From an uncultured Collinsella sp. (GTDB taxonomy: Bacteria; Actinomycetota; Coriobacteriia; Coriobacteriales; Coriobacteriaceae): 64,000 bases of DNA. Position numbers and translations under genes: made by a program. The stretch spans positions 62,001 to 126,000 of the forward strand of contig CALKKS010000007.1 of the NCBI GenBank assembly GCA_937995345.1. Direction: 5' to 3'. The notes beneath the pieces were generated by a model that searched no databases, was not told the origin of the DNA, and was given only the letters and a program-made list of their open reading frames with translations. The first letter of the stretch is position 1. The number at the start of each line of letters is the position of its first letter. Below, one piece after another: positions 35,471 through 43,769 of this stretch.

Positions 35471-36301
35471 ATGAGCGACGAAGAGCTCAAAAAGGTTGCC
35501 AACGAGGTAAGGAAGGGCATCGTCACCGGCGTGCACGCTGCCAAGTCCGGCCATCCGGGCGGTTCGCTCGGCGCTGCCGACATCATGACCTATCTGTACT
35601 TTGAGGAAATGAACGTCGACCCGGCCGACCCCCGCAAGGCCGACCGCGATCGTTTCGTGCTTTCCAAGGGTCACTGCGCACCTGGCCTGTACGCCGTGCT
35701 TGCCGAGCGCGGGTTCTTCCCCAAGGAGGATCTCGAGACGCTGCGCCACATCGGCAGCCATCTGCAGGGTCACCCCAACATGAACGACACCCCGGGCGTT
35801 GACATGTCCACCGGTTCGCTCGGCCAGGGCATCTCCGCCGCCGTGGGCATGGCCGTTGCCGCCAAGCACTGGGGCGACGACTATCGCACCTACGCCCTGC
35901 TGGGCGATGGCGAGAGCGAGGAGGGCCAGGTCTGGGAGGCCGCCATGTTTGCCGGCAACCAGCAGCTCGATAACCTCTGCGTGATCGTCGACCACAACGG
36001 CCTGCAGATCGACGGCCCCGTTGAGGAGGTCAACGACCCCATGCCGCTCGCCGACAAGTTCCGCGCCTTTAAGTTCCACGTGGTGGAGCTCGCCGATGGC
36101 AACGACTTCGACCAGATCCGCGCCGCCTTTGCCGAGGCCCGCGCTACCAAGGGTCAGCCGACCGCCATTATCGCCGAGACTACGAAGGGCAAGGGCGTCT
36201 CCTTTATGGAGAACCAGGTGGGTTGGCACGGTAAGGCCCCCAACGATGAACAGTTTGAGCAGGCCATGGCAGAGCTCACGGCCGCCGGAGAGGAGCTCTA
36301 G
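35471..36301 (+). CDS. Transketolase, N-terminal subunit
   Basis: Thiamine-diphosphate-binding half of a two-gene transketolase, 276 residues. It has GVHAAKSGHPGGSLGAADI, the TPP-binding GDGESEEGQVWEAAMFAGNQ with the GDG...N motif, and the final KGKGVSFMENQVGWHG. Transketolase moves two-carbon units in the non-oxidative pentose phosphate pathway. The single-chain enzyme is split into two genes here, which is usual in many anaerobes. The partner starts 1 base after the stop (36303). Confidence 0.93.
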   Translation: MSDEELKKVANEVRKGIVTGVHAAKSGHPGGSLGAADIMTYLYFEEMNVDPADPRKADRDRFVLSKGHCAPGLYAVLAERGFFPKEDLETLRHIGSHLQGHPNMNDTPGVDMSTGSLGQGISAAVGMAVAAKHWGDDYRTYALLGDGESEEGQVWEAAMFAGNQQLDNLCVIVDHNGLQIDGPVEEVNDPMPLADKFRAFKFHVVELADGNDFDQIRAAFAEARATKGQPTAIIAETTKGKGVSFMENQVGWHGKAPNDEQFEQAMAELTAAGEEL

Positions 36302-36302
36302 G

Positions 36303-37244
36303 ATGGCAGACGTCAAGAAAATCGCCACGCGCGTAAGCTACGGCGAGGCCCTCGTCGAGCTCGCCAACGAGCACGATGACTTTGTGGTCCTCGACGCCGA
36401 CCTGGCTGCTGCCACGCAGACCGGCAAGTTCAAGGCCGCCTGCCCCGATCGCTTCTTCGATGTGGGCATTGCCGAGAGCAACCTGATGGGTGTTGCCGCC
36501 GGTATCGCGACCACCGGCCGCGTTGCCTTTGCGAGCACCTTTGCCATGTTTGCCGCTGGCCGCGCCTTTGAGCAGGTCCGCAACTCCATCGGCTATCCGC
36601 ACCTTAACGTTAAGATCGGTGCCACGCACGCCGGTATCTCGGTGGGCGAGGATGGCGCCACGCACCAGTGCTGCGAGGATATCGCCCTCATGCGCGTTAT
36701 CCCCGGCATGACCGTGATTGTTCCCGCCGACGACGTCGAGGCCCGCGCCGTGACGCGCGCCGCCTACGAGTGCGATGGCCCCGTGTACATGCGCTTTGCC
36801 CGTCTGGCCTCGCCGGTCATCAACGACCCCGAGACCTACAAGTTCGAGGTGGGCAAGGGCATCGTCATGCGCGAGGGCGCCGACGTTACCATCATCGCCT
36901 GCGGCCTGATGGTCGGCGAGGCTCTCGAGGCCGCTGAGCAGCTTGCTGCCGAGGGCATCGATGCCGAGGTCATCAACATGCACACCATCAAGCCCATCGA
37001 TGCCGACCTGATCGTCAAGAGCGCCACCAAGACCGGCCACGTCGTGACCGTCGAGGAGCACTCCGTGATCGGTGGCCTGGGCAGCGCCGTTGCCGATGTT
37101 CTGTGCGAGCAGTGCCCGACGCCGCTCAAGAAGATTGGCGTCAACGACACCTTCGGCGAGTCCGGCCCGGGTGCCGAGCTCCTGCACAAGTACGGCCTGG
37201 ACGCCGCCAACATCGTGGCGACCACCAAGGAGTTCTTGGCCTAA
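36303..37244 (+). CDS. Transketolase, C-terminal subunit
   Basis: Pyrimidine-binding and C-terminal half of transketolase, 313 residues. The DADLAAATQTGKF and FFDVGIAESNLMGVAAGIAT stretches carry the conserved catalytic Glu, and SVGEDGATHQCCEDIALMR matches the family loop. The ATG at 36303 lies within TAGGATG, so it is translated right after the N-subunit, with GAGAGGAG inside the end of that gene as ribosome site. DXP synthase is related but is a single chain with a different spacing. Confidence 0.93.
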   Translation: MADVKKIATRVSYGEALVELANEHDDFVVLDADLAAATQTGKFKAACPDRFFDVGIAESNLMGVAAGIATTGRVAFASTFAMFAAGRAFEQVRNSIGYPHLNVKIGATHAGISVGEDGATHQCCEDIALMRVIPGMTVIVPADDVEARAVTRAAYECDGPVYMRFARLASPVINDPETYKFEVGKGIVMREGADVTIIACGLMVGEALEAAEQLAAEGIDAEVINMHTIKPIDADLIVKSATKTGHVVTVEEHSVIGGLGSAVADVLCEQCPTPLKKIGVNDTFGESGPGAELLHKYGLDAANIVATTKEFLA

Positions 37245-37297
37245 GACGTTTTGCGTTGGCCTTGACCTGAGCGCCGTTCCCGCATTGGATAATAAAT

Positions 37298-37343
37298 AAG
37301 CCGGGGCGCCCTTCGTGTGGGGGGCACCCCGGCTTTGTGTTTG
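37298..37343. terminator. Bidirectional terminator between transketolase and zinc-ribbon gene
   Basis: AAGCCGGGG (37298-37306) pairs with CCCCGGCTT (37327-37335), extended inside by GCCC/GGGC. TTTGTGTTT follows on the plus strand and AATAAAT precedes it, giving a T-rich tract on the minus strand, so it serves both convergent genes. Confidence 0.85.
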
Positions 37344-37356
37344 GGGGAAGGAACGG

Positions 37357-38625
37357 TTAGAGGAGCTTCACGGTCGGGGCGAGGGCATTGGCAAAGATGT
37401 CGTCTGGCCAGCATACCGCTGCGACATTAGGGTCATTTGCCGCAACTATTTCAGCAAGAATGGAGTCGTAGGAGATTGTCCCCAACGATTGGAGGTCGAC
37501 TATCTCGCGTGCGGCATCATCTGAACACAAGTTAAGACGATATGCAGCTTTTAATAAATGGTCTTGCCCCGCATCAAAGGCCCAACGATATATTACTAGT
37601 TTTACATAATGGTTTTCGTCGAGCTTGATGTCGCGAATACGGCCGCACTCGATATCTCCCGCGTTTCCATACGGTTCATTTTTCATGGCAAGATATCCAA
37701 GCTCTTTATCTGGAAAGGCAGTCGAGTACAGCCCTATCGCATCTCCGTCGACTTCTGCTGTCACCCTACCATCCCAGTACTCGGGCAGGTCGACACTGAA
37801 GGTTTGGGCCTTGATGTGGCGTGCGGCGGCTTTGCGCTGTTCCTCGGCCTGGCGCGCCGCTTCCTCTTCGGCGGCTTTCTTGGCGGCGACGGCGGTGTCG
37901 CGGCGGTTTGTTGCGGCATGTTGCAGCGCATCGACGTTGGGCGCGTCCTTGCCCTTGTATGCCATGGCGAGTGTCACGGCGTCGTTGATCTCGTCGTCGG
38001 TCACGTCGACAGCATCGATGGGCGTAAAGTCCAAAACCGAATCCTGCTCGGCGAGTTCGCCCAGGTCAATCTTTTCGCCCTTGGCAAAGACGTCGTCGAT
38101 CGTGAGCTCGGCTTTTGTACAAGGCACCTGGTAGATGGTGCCGTCGGCGGCGATAGGGGAGCCGGCTGCCTTGAGCGTGTACTTGCCCTGGATAAGCTTG
38201 ATGCCCGAGCCGTCGGAAGCGACATATTCGACCTTGTCGACCTTCTTTCCGTCGACCGTCTTGCCCTTTACGCGCACCGGCACACGAGAAGCGCCGCTAT
38301 CGGTGTCCCATCCTTCAGCCTTTACACTCACCACGAGCGCATGCTTGGAATGCGCTGACTCATACTGCTCCTGCTCCTGGACATGCTGCTGATATAGGTG
38401 GTACGCCAATCCGCCGCCCCCGCCAACAACAAGTATCGCCGTGCAGACGATGGCAATCACGATGCCCTTCTTGGGCTTCTTGCTGGGAGCGGGCGAACCC
38501 ACAGGTGCCGGCGCAACCGCGGGCTCGGCTACGGGCATAGCCTGTGTCCCGTCAAGTGCAGCCCCGCATCCCACGCAAAACCGAGCCTCATCAGCAAGCT
38601 CAGCACCACAATAAGGACAAACCAT
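37357..38625 (-). CDS. Zinc-ribbon membrane-anchored protein
   Basis: 422 residues, function unknown. N-terminal zinc ribbon with C3-x2-C6 and C17-x2-C20 (MVCPYCG ... FCVGCG), an Ala/Pro linker, one membrane helix at about 54-77 (IVIAIVCTAILVVGGGGGLAY), then a large extracytoplasmic part. That part has a beta-rich region (VKAEGWDTDSGASRVPVRVK), an Ala/Glu/Arg coiled coil (AAKKAAEEEAARQAEEQRKA) and a C-terminal domain of about 150 residues. Proteins of this layout are frequent in Coriobacteriia and Firmicutes and have no assigned role. GGAGGTTGAT precedes the ATG at 38625; an upstream frame to 38652 has no ribosome site. Confidence 0.8.
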   Translation of the reverse strand: MVCPYCGAELADEARFCVGCGAALDGTQAMPVAEPAVAPAPVGSPAPSKKPKKGIVIAIVCTAILVVGGGGGLAYHLYQQHVQEQEQYESAHSKHALVVSVKAEGWDTDSGASRVPVRVKGKTVDGKKVDKVEYVASDGSGIKLIQGKYTLKAAGSPIAADGTIYQVPCTKAELTIDDVFAKGEKIDLGELAEQDSVLDFTPIDAVDVTDDEINDAVTLAMAYKGKDAPNVDALQHAATNRRDTAVAAKKAAEEEAARQAEEQRKAAARHIKAQTFSVDLPEYWDGRVTAEVDGDAIGLYSTAFPDKELGYLAMKNEPYGNAGDIECGRIRDIKLDENHYVKLVIYRWAFDAGQDHLLKAAYRLNLCSDDAAREIVDLQSLGTISYDSILAEIVAANDPNVAAVCWPDDIFANALAPTVKLL

Positions 38626-38715
38626 ATCAACCTCCAGCAAGCCTAGAACCATCCATCTAGCTCAACTGTAAAGCGATATCCCTAACCAAAGTTGCGCAAC
38701 AATGCGCCCCAATAT

Positions 38716-38784
38716 AAGTTGCGGTGAAATAGGGACTGATTAGGGCTTTTAACTGCTAAAACAGTCCCTATCTCACCGCAACTT
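38716..38784. repeat. AGTTGCGGTG palindrome, first copy
   Basis: Arms 38716-38738 and 38762-38784 are 23 bases each with one mismatch (outer part AAGTTGCGGTGA, inner part ATAGGGACTG). The loop is 23 bases. A second copy is at 52698-52765. It lies in the 515-base gap between the zinc-ribbon gene and ftsE, together with the nested palindrome at 38914. I see no gene in the gap. Confidence 0.8.
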
Positions 38785-38913
38785 CTAAAGAGGTCGTATC
38801 AAGCGGGGTTTCTATTGGGATAGGAGCCCAGCACGACAAAGTGCAATTCAGACCCTCCCAACTTTGTATGCACAGCATCACAAGGTAGATGCGCCGGCCC
38901 CATAGTAGCCGCA

Positions 38914-39036
38914 GGCCGTGCACAGGGTTACCTCCCAAATCTTTCCGCAGGACGGAGGAGCCCCCGCAGCGCGAAGCGCGCAGCGGGGGCTCCGACATGT
39001 CCGAGGACGATTTGGGAGGTAACCCTGTGCACGGCC
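38914..39036. repeat. Nested palindrome with 28-bp perfect terminal arms
   Basis: 38914-38941 (starts GGCCGTGCACAGGGTTACC) and 39009-39036 are exact reverse complements over 28 bases. Inside, GGAGCCCCCGC (38957-38967) pairs with GCGGGGGCTCC (38983-38993) and the tip GCGCGAAGCGC is itself a hairpin. The 123-bp element has the layout of a MITE: terminal inverted repeats and no coding sequence. It ends 104 bases before ftsE. Confidence 0.8.
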
Positions 39037-39140
39037 GGACGGATCCCAAAGCCCGCCATGCTTCTTATGTGCAGCAAAGGCAATGCTGCTAAAATACAAA
39101 GCGCTCATGTAGTTTAAACGCACGACGATAAGGAGCACCA

Positions 39141-40361
39141 GTGGGTAACCACTTCCGTACCTCCGGTGCGGGCGATGAAGCCCCCAAGACGCAGCCGAGC
39201 GTCGCGGGCAGTCGTTTCGCCACCCCGGATTCAGAGGATCAGCTGTTTAGCCCGATCCCCGTACAGCCGGCAGATCAGGCACAGCCGGCGGCAGATCCCT
39301 TTGCCTACAACCCTAACAACGATGTTGCGCTTTCCGGCACGGCTGGCTTTGAGCCCGTTCAGACGGTGACCGCCCGCGTGGCTCAGCCTCAGACGAGCGC
39401 CGCCACGCCGCAGCCTACCATGGCCGGCATCCCCGATCCCATGGCCCCTTCGGCTCCCGCGCCGCAGCCCGCGCAGTCCGGTCTTTTTGCCGGCATTCCC
39501 GACCCCACGCAGCCTGCGGCTCCCGTGGTCGAGCGCGATCAGGCCGCCGAGGTCGCAAGCCTCGACAACGCGCTCAACAACCCCGACTTCACGTCGGTGT
39601 TTGCGCCCATCGACCCGCAGGTCAGCCGCAAAAAGATGGCCAAACAGGCCGGTGTCGAGCCCGTCATCCTTATGGAGCACGTCACCAAGATCTATCCGGC
39701 GCAGCCCAACAAGCCCGCACTCGATGACATCAACATCGAGATCTATCCGGGCGAGTTCGTCTTTTTGGTCGGTCACTCCGGCTCAGGTAAGACCACGCTG
39801 CTGTCGACGCTCAACCGCGACGTCAAGCCCACAAGCGGTCGCATTTTGGTCGCCGGCCAGGACCTTATGAAGATCAAGAACCGTAAGGTTCCGTTCCTGC
39901 GTCGTCAGATCGGCGCCGTGTTCCAGGACTTTAAGCTCCTGCCGCAAAAGACCGCCTACGAAAACGTGGCGTTTGCCCTGCAGTGCATCGGTAAGCCCAA
40001 GGGCGTCATTCGCAGCCAGGTGCCCGAGGTGCTGCGTCTGGTCGGTCTGGCCGACCAGATGGACTCGCTGCCCGATCAGCTTTCCGGTGGCGAGCAGCAG
40101 CGCGTGGCCGTTGCCCGCGCTATGGTCAACCGCCCGCCGCTGCTGATTTGCGACGAGCCCACGGGCAACCTCGACCCGGCGATTTCGCTGGGCATCATGA
40201 AGCTGCTCGAGCGCATTAACCGCACCGGTACCACCGTGATCGTCGCTACGCACGACCGCGAGATGGTCGATAGCATGCACCGTCGCGTGATCGCCCTCGA
40301 GGGCGGCCACGTAATCCGCGACCAGGAGAGGGGAGGTTACGGTAACTATGGCACCAACTAA
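39141..40361 (+). CDS. ftsE: Cell division ATP-binding protein FtsE with long N-terminal extension
   Basis: ATPase of the FtsEX complex, which controls peptidoglycan hydrolases at division. The ABC core starts near residue 175 (VILMEHVTKIYP) with Walker A GHSGSGKTT (211-219), Q-loop FQDFKLLP, signature LSGGEQQRVA and DEPTGNLDP. Before it stand about 170 Pro/Ala/Gln/Thr-rich residues, probably disordered, with AGIPDP at 95-100 and 117-122. Ordinary FtsE is about 225 residues. The GTG at 39141 has TAAGGAG 5 bases upstream; an internal ATG at codon 166 would give a normal FtsE, but its ribosome site is weak (AAAAAG). Overlaps ftsX by 14 bases. Confidence 0.9.
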   Translation: MGNHFRTSGAGDEAPKTQPSVAGSRFATPDSEDQLFSPIPVQPADQAQPAADPFAYNPNNDVALSGTAGFEPVQTVTARVAQPQTSAATPQPTMAGIPDPMAPSAPAPQPAQSGLFAGIPDPTQPAAPVVERDQAAEVASLDNALNNPDFTSVFAPIDPQVSRKKMAKQAGVEPVILMEHVTKIYPAQPNKPALDDINIEIYPGEFVFLVGHSGSGKTTLLSTLNRDVKPTSGRILVAGQDLMKIKNRKVPFLRRQIGAVFQDFKLLPQKTAYENVAFALQCIGKPKGVIRSQVPEVLRLVGLADQMDSLPDQLSGGEQQRVAVARAMVNRPPLLICDEPTGNLDPAISLGIMKLLERINRTGTTVIVATHDREMVDSMHRRVIALEGGHVIRDQERGGYGNYGTN

Positions 40362-41268
40362 CGTGGGTTACTCGCTCAAAGAGGCAATCAGCCACTTCTT
40401 CCGTAACTGGACCACCTCGCTCGGCGCCGTCATCACGATTTTCCTTTCGCTGTTTATCATCGGCCTGTTCATTATGGGTTCCGCGATGCTGAACTCCGTG
40501 ATCGGCACCGTCGAGGATCAGGTCGTCATCAACGCCTTTATTAGCGATGACGCCGACCAGGCAGATGTTCAGGCCTTTGAGGCAGAGCTCAAGACGTGGA
40601 GCAATGTCAAGTCCGTGACGTACAAGGACAAGGACGACGCGCTGGCCGAGTACACGAGCAAGATGTCGGGTAACGCCGACGCTACCATGAGCGCGCTCGA
40701 CGGTCAGAACCCACTGCCGGCTTCGTTTGCCATCGAGATGGACGATCCGTCCATGGTCGAGAGCACGGCCCAGAAGCTCAAGAAGAACGCCGATTTTCAG
40801 AAGATCGCGGACGACGGCGACGTTAACGCGAGCGTTCTGTACGGCCAGGAGGAAGTGAGCCGCCTGTTCCAGGTGACGAACTACATCCGTATCGCCGCTG
40901 TGGTGCTCGTCGGCCTGCTGACCTTTATCGCGTTCATCTTTATCAACAACACGATTCGCCTGTCCATTACGGCGCGTCGTCGTGAGATCGCGATCATGCG
41001 TCTGGTGGGCGCAAGCAACGGCTTCATTCGCGGGCCGTTCATTACCGAGGGCGTGCTGCAGGCCATTTTGGGCTCGCTGCTTTCCATCGGCGTGCTTGAG
41101 CTGCTGCGTAACCTGATGGTTCCGCGGCTGCAGGAGAGCATTGGCTGGATGTCGTTTGCGCTGCCGATGCAGTACTATCTGGTGACCTACGCCGCGCTGA
41201 TTCTGGTCGGCGTCATTATCGGTCTCTTTGGTTCCGCCATCGCCATGCGCCGCTATCTGCGCGTGTAG
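40348..41268 (+). CDS. ftsX: Cell division protein FtsX
   Basis: Membrane partner of FtsE, 306 residues: a cytoplasmic N-terminus with a first helix (AVITIFLSLFIIGLFIMGS), an extracellular domain of about 110 residues that would touch a peptidoglycan hydrolase, and three C-terminal helices with RRREIAIMRLVGASNGFIRGPF, the coupling region. It begins inside the end of ftsE (GGAGAGGGGAGG-like purines upstream), so the pair is translated together. A terminator and a large palindrome follow. Confidence 0.93.
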   Translation: MAPTNVGYSLKEAISHFFRNWTTSLGAVITIFLSLFIIGLFIMGSAMLNSVIGTVEDQVVINAFISDDADQADVQAFEAELKTWSNVKSVTYKDKDDALAEYTSKMSGNADATMSALDGQNPLPASFAIEMDDPSMVESTAQKLKKNADFQKIADDGDVNASVLYGQEEVSRLFQVTNYIRIAAVVLVGLLTFIAFIFINNTIRLSITARRREIAIMRLVGASNGFIRGPFITEGVLQAILGSLLSIGVLELLRNLMVPRLQESIGWMSFALPMQYYLVTYAALILVGVIIGLFGSAIAMRRYLRV

Positions 41269-41290
41269 GCGCTGCGGATATGCCGTCTGC

Positions 41291-41324
41291 AACGGGTCGT
41301 CTCTTTTGGGGCGGCCCGTTTTTT
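41291..41324 (+). terminator. Terminator after ftsX
   Basis: AACGGGTCGTC (41291-41301) pairs with GGCGGCCCGTT (41310-41320) with two wobble pairs; T6 at 41319-41324. Confidence 0.88.
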
Positions 41325-41408
41325 GATCCCTAGGGGACGGCAGGATTGCGGATCATCGTGGCGCTGGTCTATCTATGTGACCCGCAATCCTGCCGTCCCC
41401 TAGGGATC
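41325..41408. repeat. Perfect 27-bp-arm palindrome between ftsX and rnr
   Basis: 41325-41351 (starts GATCCCTAGGGGACGGCAGG) and 41382-41408 are exact reverse complements over 27 bases around a 30-base spacer. It begins at the last T of the ftsX terminator and ends 51 bases before rnr. The GGGGAC core is shared with other palindromes in the window, but the rest is a different sequence. Confidence 0.85.
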
Positions 41409-41459
41409 ATTTGGGTAGACTCTTGGGGTGTAAACGGCCATCGATAGTAAGGAGGCGCC

Positions 41460-43595
41460 ATGGGGCGCAATAACAAGCATAAGCGTGGAGCTCGCAATAA
41501 GCGCGGGCCGGTGCGCAGCGAGCGTCGCCCGAGTCTGACCGGACGCGTGCAGCTCCATGAGCATAGCGCCTACGTTGTAACCGAAAACGGCGACTACAAG
41601 GTCATGGGCCGCGGCAAGCGCGAGATTATGGACGGCGATACCGTTGCCGTGAGCATTAAGAACAGCCCGCATGGCGAGCGACGCGCCGTAATCGAGGGCG
41701 TCGTCGAGCGTGCGGCCATTAGTGTGGTGGGCACGTACCAGACCGCCGGCCCGCTCGGGGTGATCGAGCCGCTTGATTCTCGCCTTAAGGCCGATTTCTT
41801 TATTCTTCCGGAGGACACCTCGGCGGAGCGCTTGGGCGTTCATCCGGGCGATGCGGTCGTCGCACGCATTTTGACATATCCGACGCGTCTGGAATCGGGC
41901 ACCGTGACGATTGAGCGCCGTATTGGTGGCGATGATGCGCCCGATTTGGGCGTTCAGTATGTGATGGCGCGCTATGGCTATACCGATACTTATCCCGATG
42001 CCGCGCTAGCCGAGGCCGAGGCGCTTTCGCTCGATGTGGCCTCGGCACTCAAGGACCCGCTCCGCCGAGACCTGCGCGACCGCTTTGTCATTACGATTGA
42101 TCCAGTCGACGCGTGCGACTTTGACGACGCCATCTCGCTGGAGCGCACGTCCGAGGGTGGCTACAAGCTGGGTGTCCATATTGCCGACGTTTCGCACTAT
42201 GTTGCCTGGGACGGACATATCGATCTGGAGGCCCGCCATCGCACGACGTCGGTGTATCTTGCCGATCGCGTGCTGCCCATGTTGCCCGAGCGCCTGTCGA
42301 ACGATTTGTGCTCGCTGCGTCCCGACGAGGACCGCTTGGCGTTTACCGTCGACATTGAGCTCGACGCGCAGGGTCGCGTGCGCCATTACGATCCCTATCC
42401 CAGCGTGATTCGCTCACGCGTGCGCATGGACTACGACGGCGCCGAGGCGCTGCTGGTACGTGCCGGTGCGGTGGAGTATTCGGTGCTGGAGGGTGCCGCC
42501 GAGGATGTTGCCGCGGTTGAAGCCTCGCGCGAGGAAGCGCTCGAGCGCGGGCTTGCGTGCGAGAAAACCGCCCGCGGCTATAACGTCGACTTGGGGGATT
42601 TCCTCGTAGCCGCCAACGAGCTCGCCGAGCTTCGCCGTCGTATTCGTCGCGCGCGCGGTTCGGTCGACTTTGATACGGCAGAGATCCGTGCACTGTTGGA
42701 CGAGGACGGTGTGCCCGTGCAGATCGTGGCCCGTGAGCGCTCGTGCGCCACGTCGCTGATTGAGGAAGCCATGCTGCTGGCCAACGAGTGCGTGGCGGAG
42801 TGGCTGGCCGACCGCGATATCGAGGCCTGCTATCGCGTGCACGACGATCCCAGTCCCGACAGCCTGCACGGTGCCGCCGTGGCGCTGGCACAGCTGGGTA
42901 TCATCGATGACCGTCGCGCGTCCGGTATTGCTCTGGGAAGCCCCGACGAACTGCAGGCGGCGGTTGATGCCGCAGCCGGTACGGCCAACGCGCCGCTCGT
43001 CAACACGTTGCTACTGCGCAGTATGCAGCGCGCACTGTACAAGCCGCGCAACGAGGGCCACTTTGCACTTGCCGCGCCGTGCTATTGCCACTTTACGAGT
43101 CCCATTCGCCGCTATCCCGACCTGGTGGTGCATCGCGTACTCAAGTTGCAGCTGGCCTACGAGCGGCTGGGCGGCAAGGACGCCTTGGTGCGTACGCCGC
43201 GGCTGATCGGTAAGGGTCGCGAGTCCCTGCCGCGCATCCTGCCGCAAATCTGCCGCGCGTGCAGCGATGCCGAGCGTGCGGCCGACGCCGCCAGCCATGC
43301 GACGCAAAAGATCAAGATCGCCCAGTACTACGAGGACCGCCTGGGCGAGCGCTATGCCGGAACGATCTCGTGGGTCAGCAGCATGGGCCTCTTTGTGCGC
43401 CTTGATCTGACGCAGGTTGAGGGTTTGGTTTCGATCAAGAGTCTGGGCAACGAGTGGTTCGAGTTTGATGAGGACGCGCTCACGCTCACGGGTGCCGACA
43501 CGGGGACTCGCTATGAGTTGGGGCAACGCGTGATCATCGAGGTCTCGCGCGTTAACACCACGCGCGGGCACTTGGATTTCAGGCTTATTCATTAG
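41460..43595 (+). CDS. rnr: Ribonuclease R
   Basis: Processive 3'-to-5' exoribonuclease that degrades structured RNA and works with SmpB/tmRNA in mRNA decay (smpB is at 52216). 711 residues: basic N-terminus, cold-shock-type domains (LTGRVQLHEHSAYVVTENGD; GDAVVARILTYPTRLESGTV), the RNB catalytic domain with VDACDFDDAISLERTSEGGY (catalytic Asp cluster) and AAPCYCHFTSPIRRYPDLVVHR, and a C-terminal S1 domain (ERYAGTISWVSSMGLFVRLD). GGAGGCGCC directly precedes the ATG. Confidence 0.94.
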   Translation: MGRNNKHKRGARNKRGPVRSERRPSLTGRVQLHEHSAYVVTENGDYKVMGRGKREIMDGDTVAVSIKNSPHGERRAVIEGVVERAAISVVGTYQTAGPLGVIEPLDSRLKADFFILPEDTSAERLGVHPGDAVVARILTYPTRLESGTVTIERRIGGDDAPDLGVQYVMARYGYTDTYPDAALAEAEALSLDVASALKDPLRRDLRDRFVITIDPVDACDFDDAISLERTSEGGYKLGVHIADVSHYVAWDGHIDLEARHRTTSVYLADRVLPMLPERLSNDLCSLRPDEDRLAFTVDIELDAQGRVRHYDPYPSVIRSRVRMDYDGAEALLVRAGAVEYSVLEGAAEDVAAVEASREEALERGLACEKTARGYNVDLGDFLVAANELAELRRRIRRARGSVDFDTAEIRALLDEDGVPVQIVARERSCATSLIEEAMLLANECVAEWLADRDIEACYRVHDDPSPDSLHGAAVALAQLGIIDDRRASGIALGSPDELQAAVDAAAGTANAPLVNTLLLRSMQRALYKPRNEGHFALAAPCYCHFTSPIRRYPDLVVHRVLKLQLAYERLGGKDALVRTPRLIGKGRESLPRILPQICRACSDAERAADAASHATQKIKIAQYYEDRLGERYAGTISWVSSMGLFVRLDLTQVEGLVSIKSLGNEWFEFDEDALTLTGADTGTRYELGQRVIIEVSRVNTTRGHLDFRLIH

Positions 43596-43623
43596 CCGGA
43601 ATCTGGTGATTGATAGAGAACGG

Positions 43624-43650
43624 GGCGGTCTTTTGGGGCCGCCTTTTTTG
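43624..43650 (+). terminator. Terminator after rnr
   Basis: GGCGGTC (43624-43630) pairs with GGCCGCC (43637-43643), one wobble, 6-base loop, six T residues. Confidence 0.88.
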
Positions 43651-43711
43651 TGGCGCATCAATCGTCTTGCCGCTCGCGCGCTTGCGTCTTCCGCCTGCTA
43701 TAGGGGAGATA

Positions 43712-43750
43712 AAACCTACCACAATAAACCTGTCCCTATTTGGGAGGTTT
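43712..43750. repeat. AATAAACC-GTCCCT palindrome, second copy
   Basis: AAACCTACC (43712-43720) and GGGAGGTTT (43742-43750) bracket ACAATAAACCTGTCCCTATT. The interior differs at only a few bases from the element at 30124-30154. The copy ends 19 bases before the serine recombinase start. Confidence 0.65.
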
Positions 43751-43769
43751 ACGAGAGAGCGGGGATGAG

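Noticed and set aside
38768..39049. Short minus-strand open frame across the 38914 palindrome
   Set aside because: Runs through inverted repeats, no ribosome site, no protein pattern.
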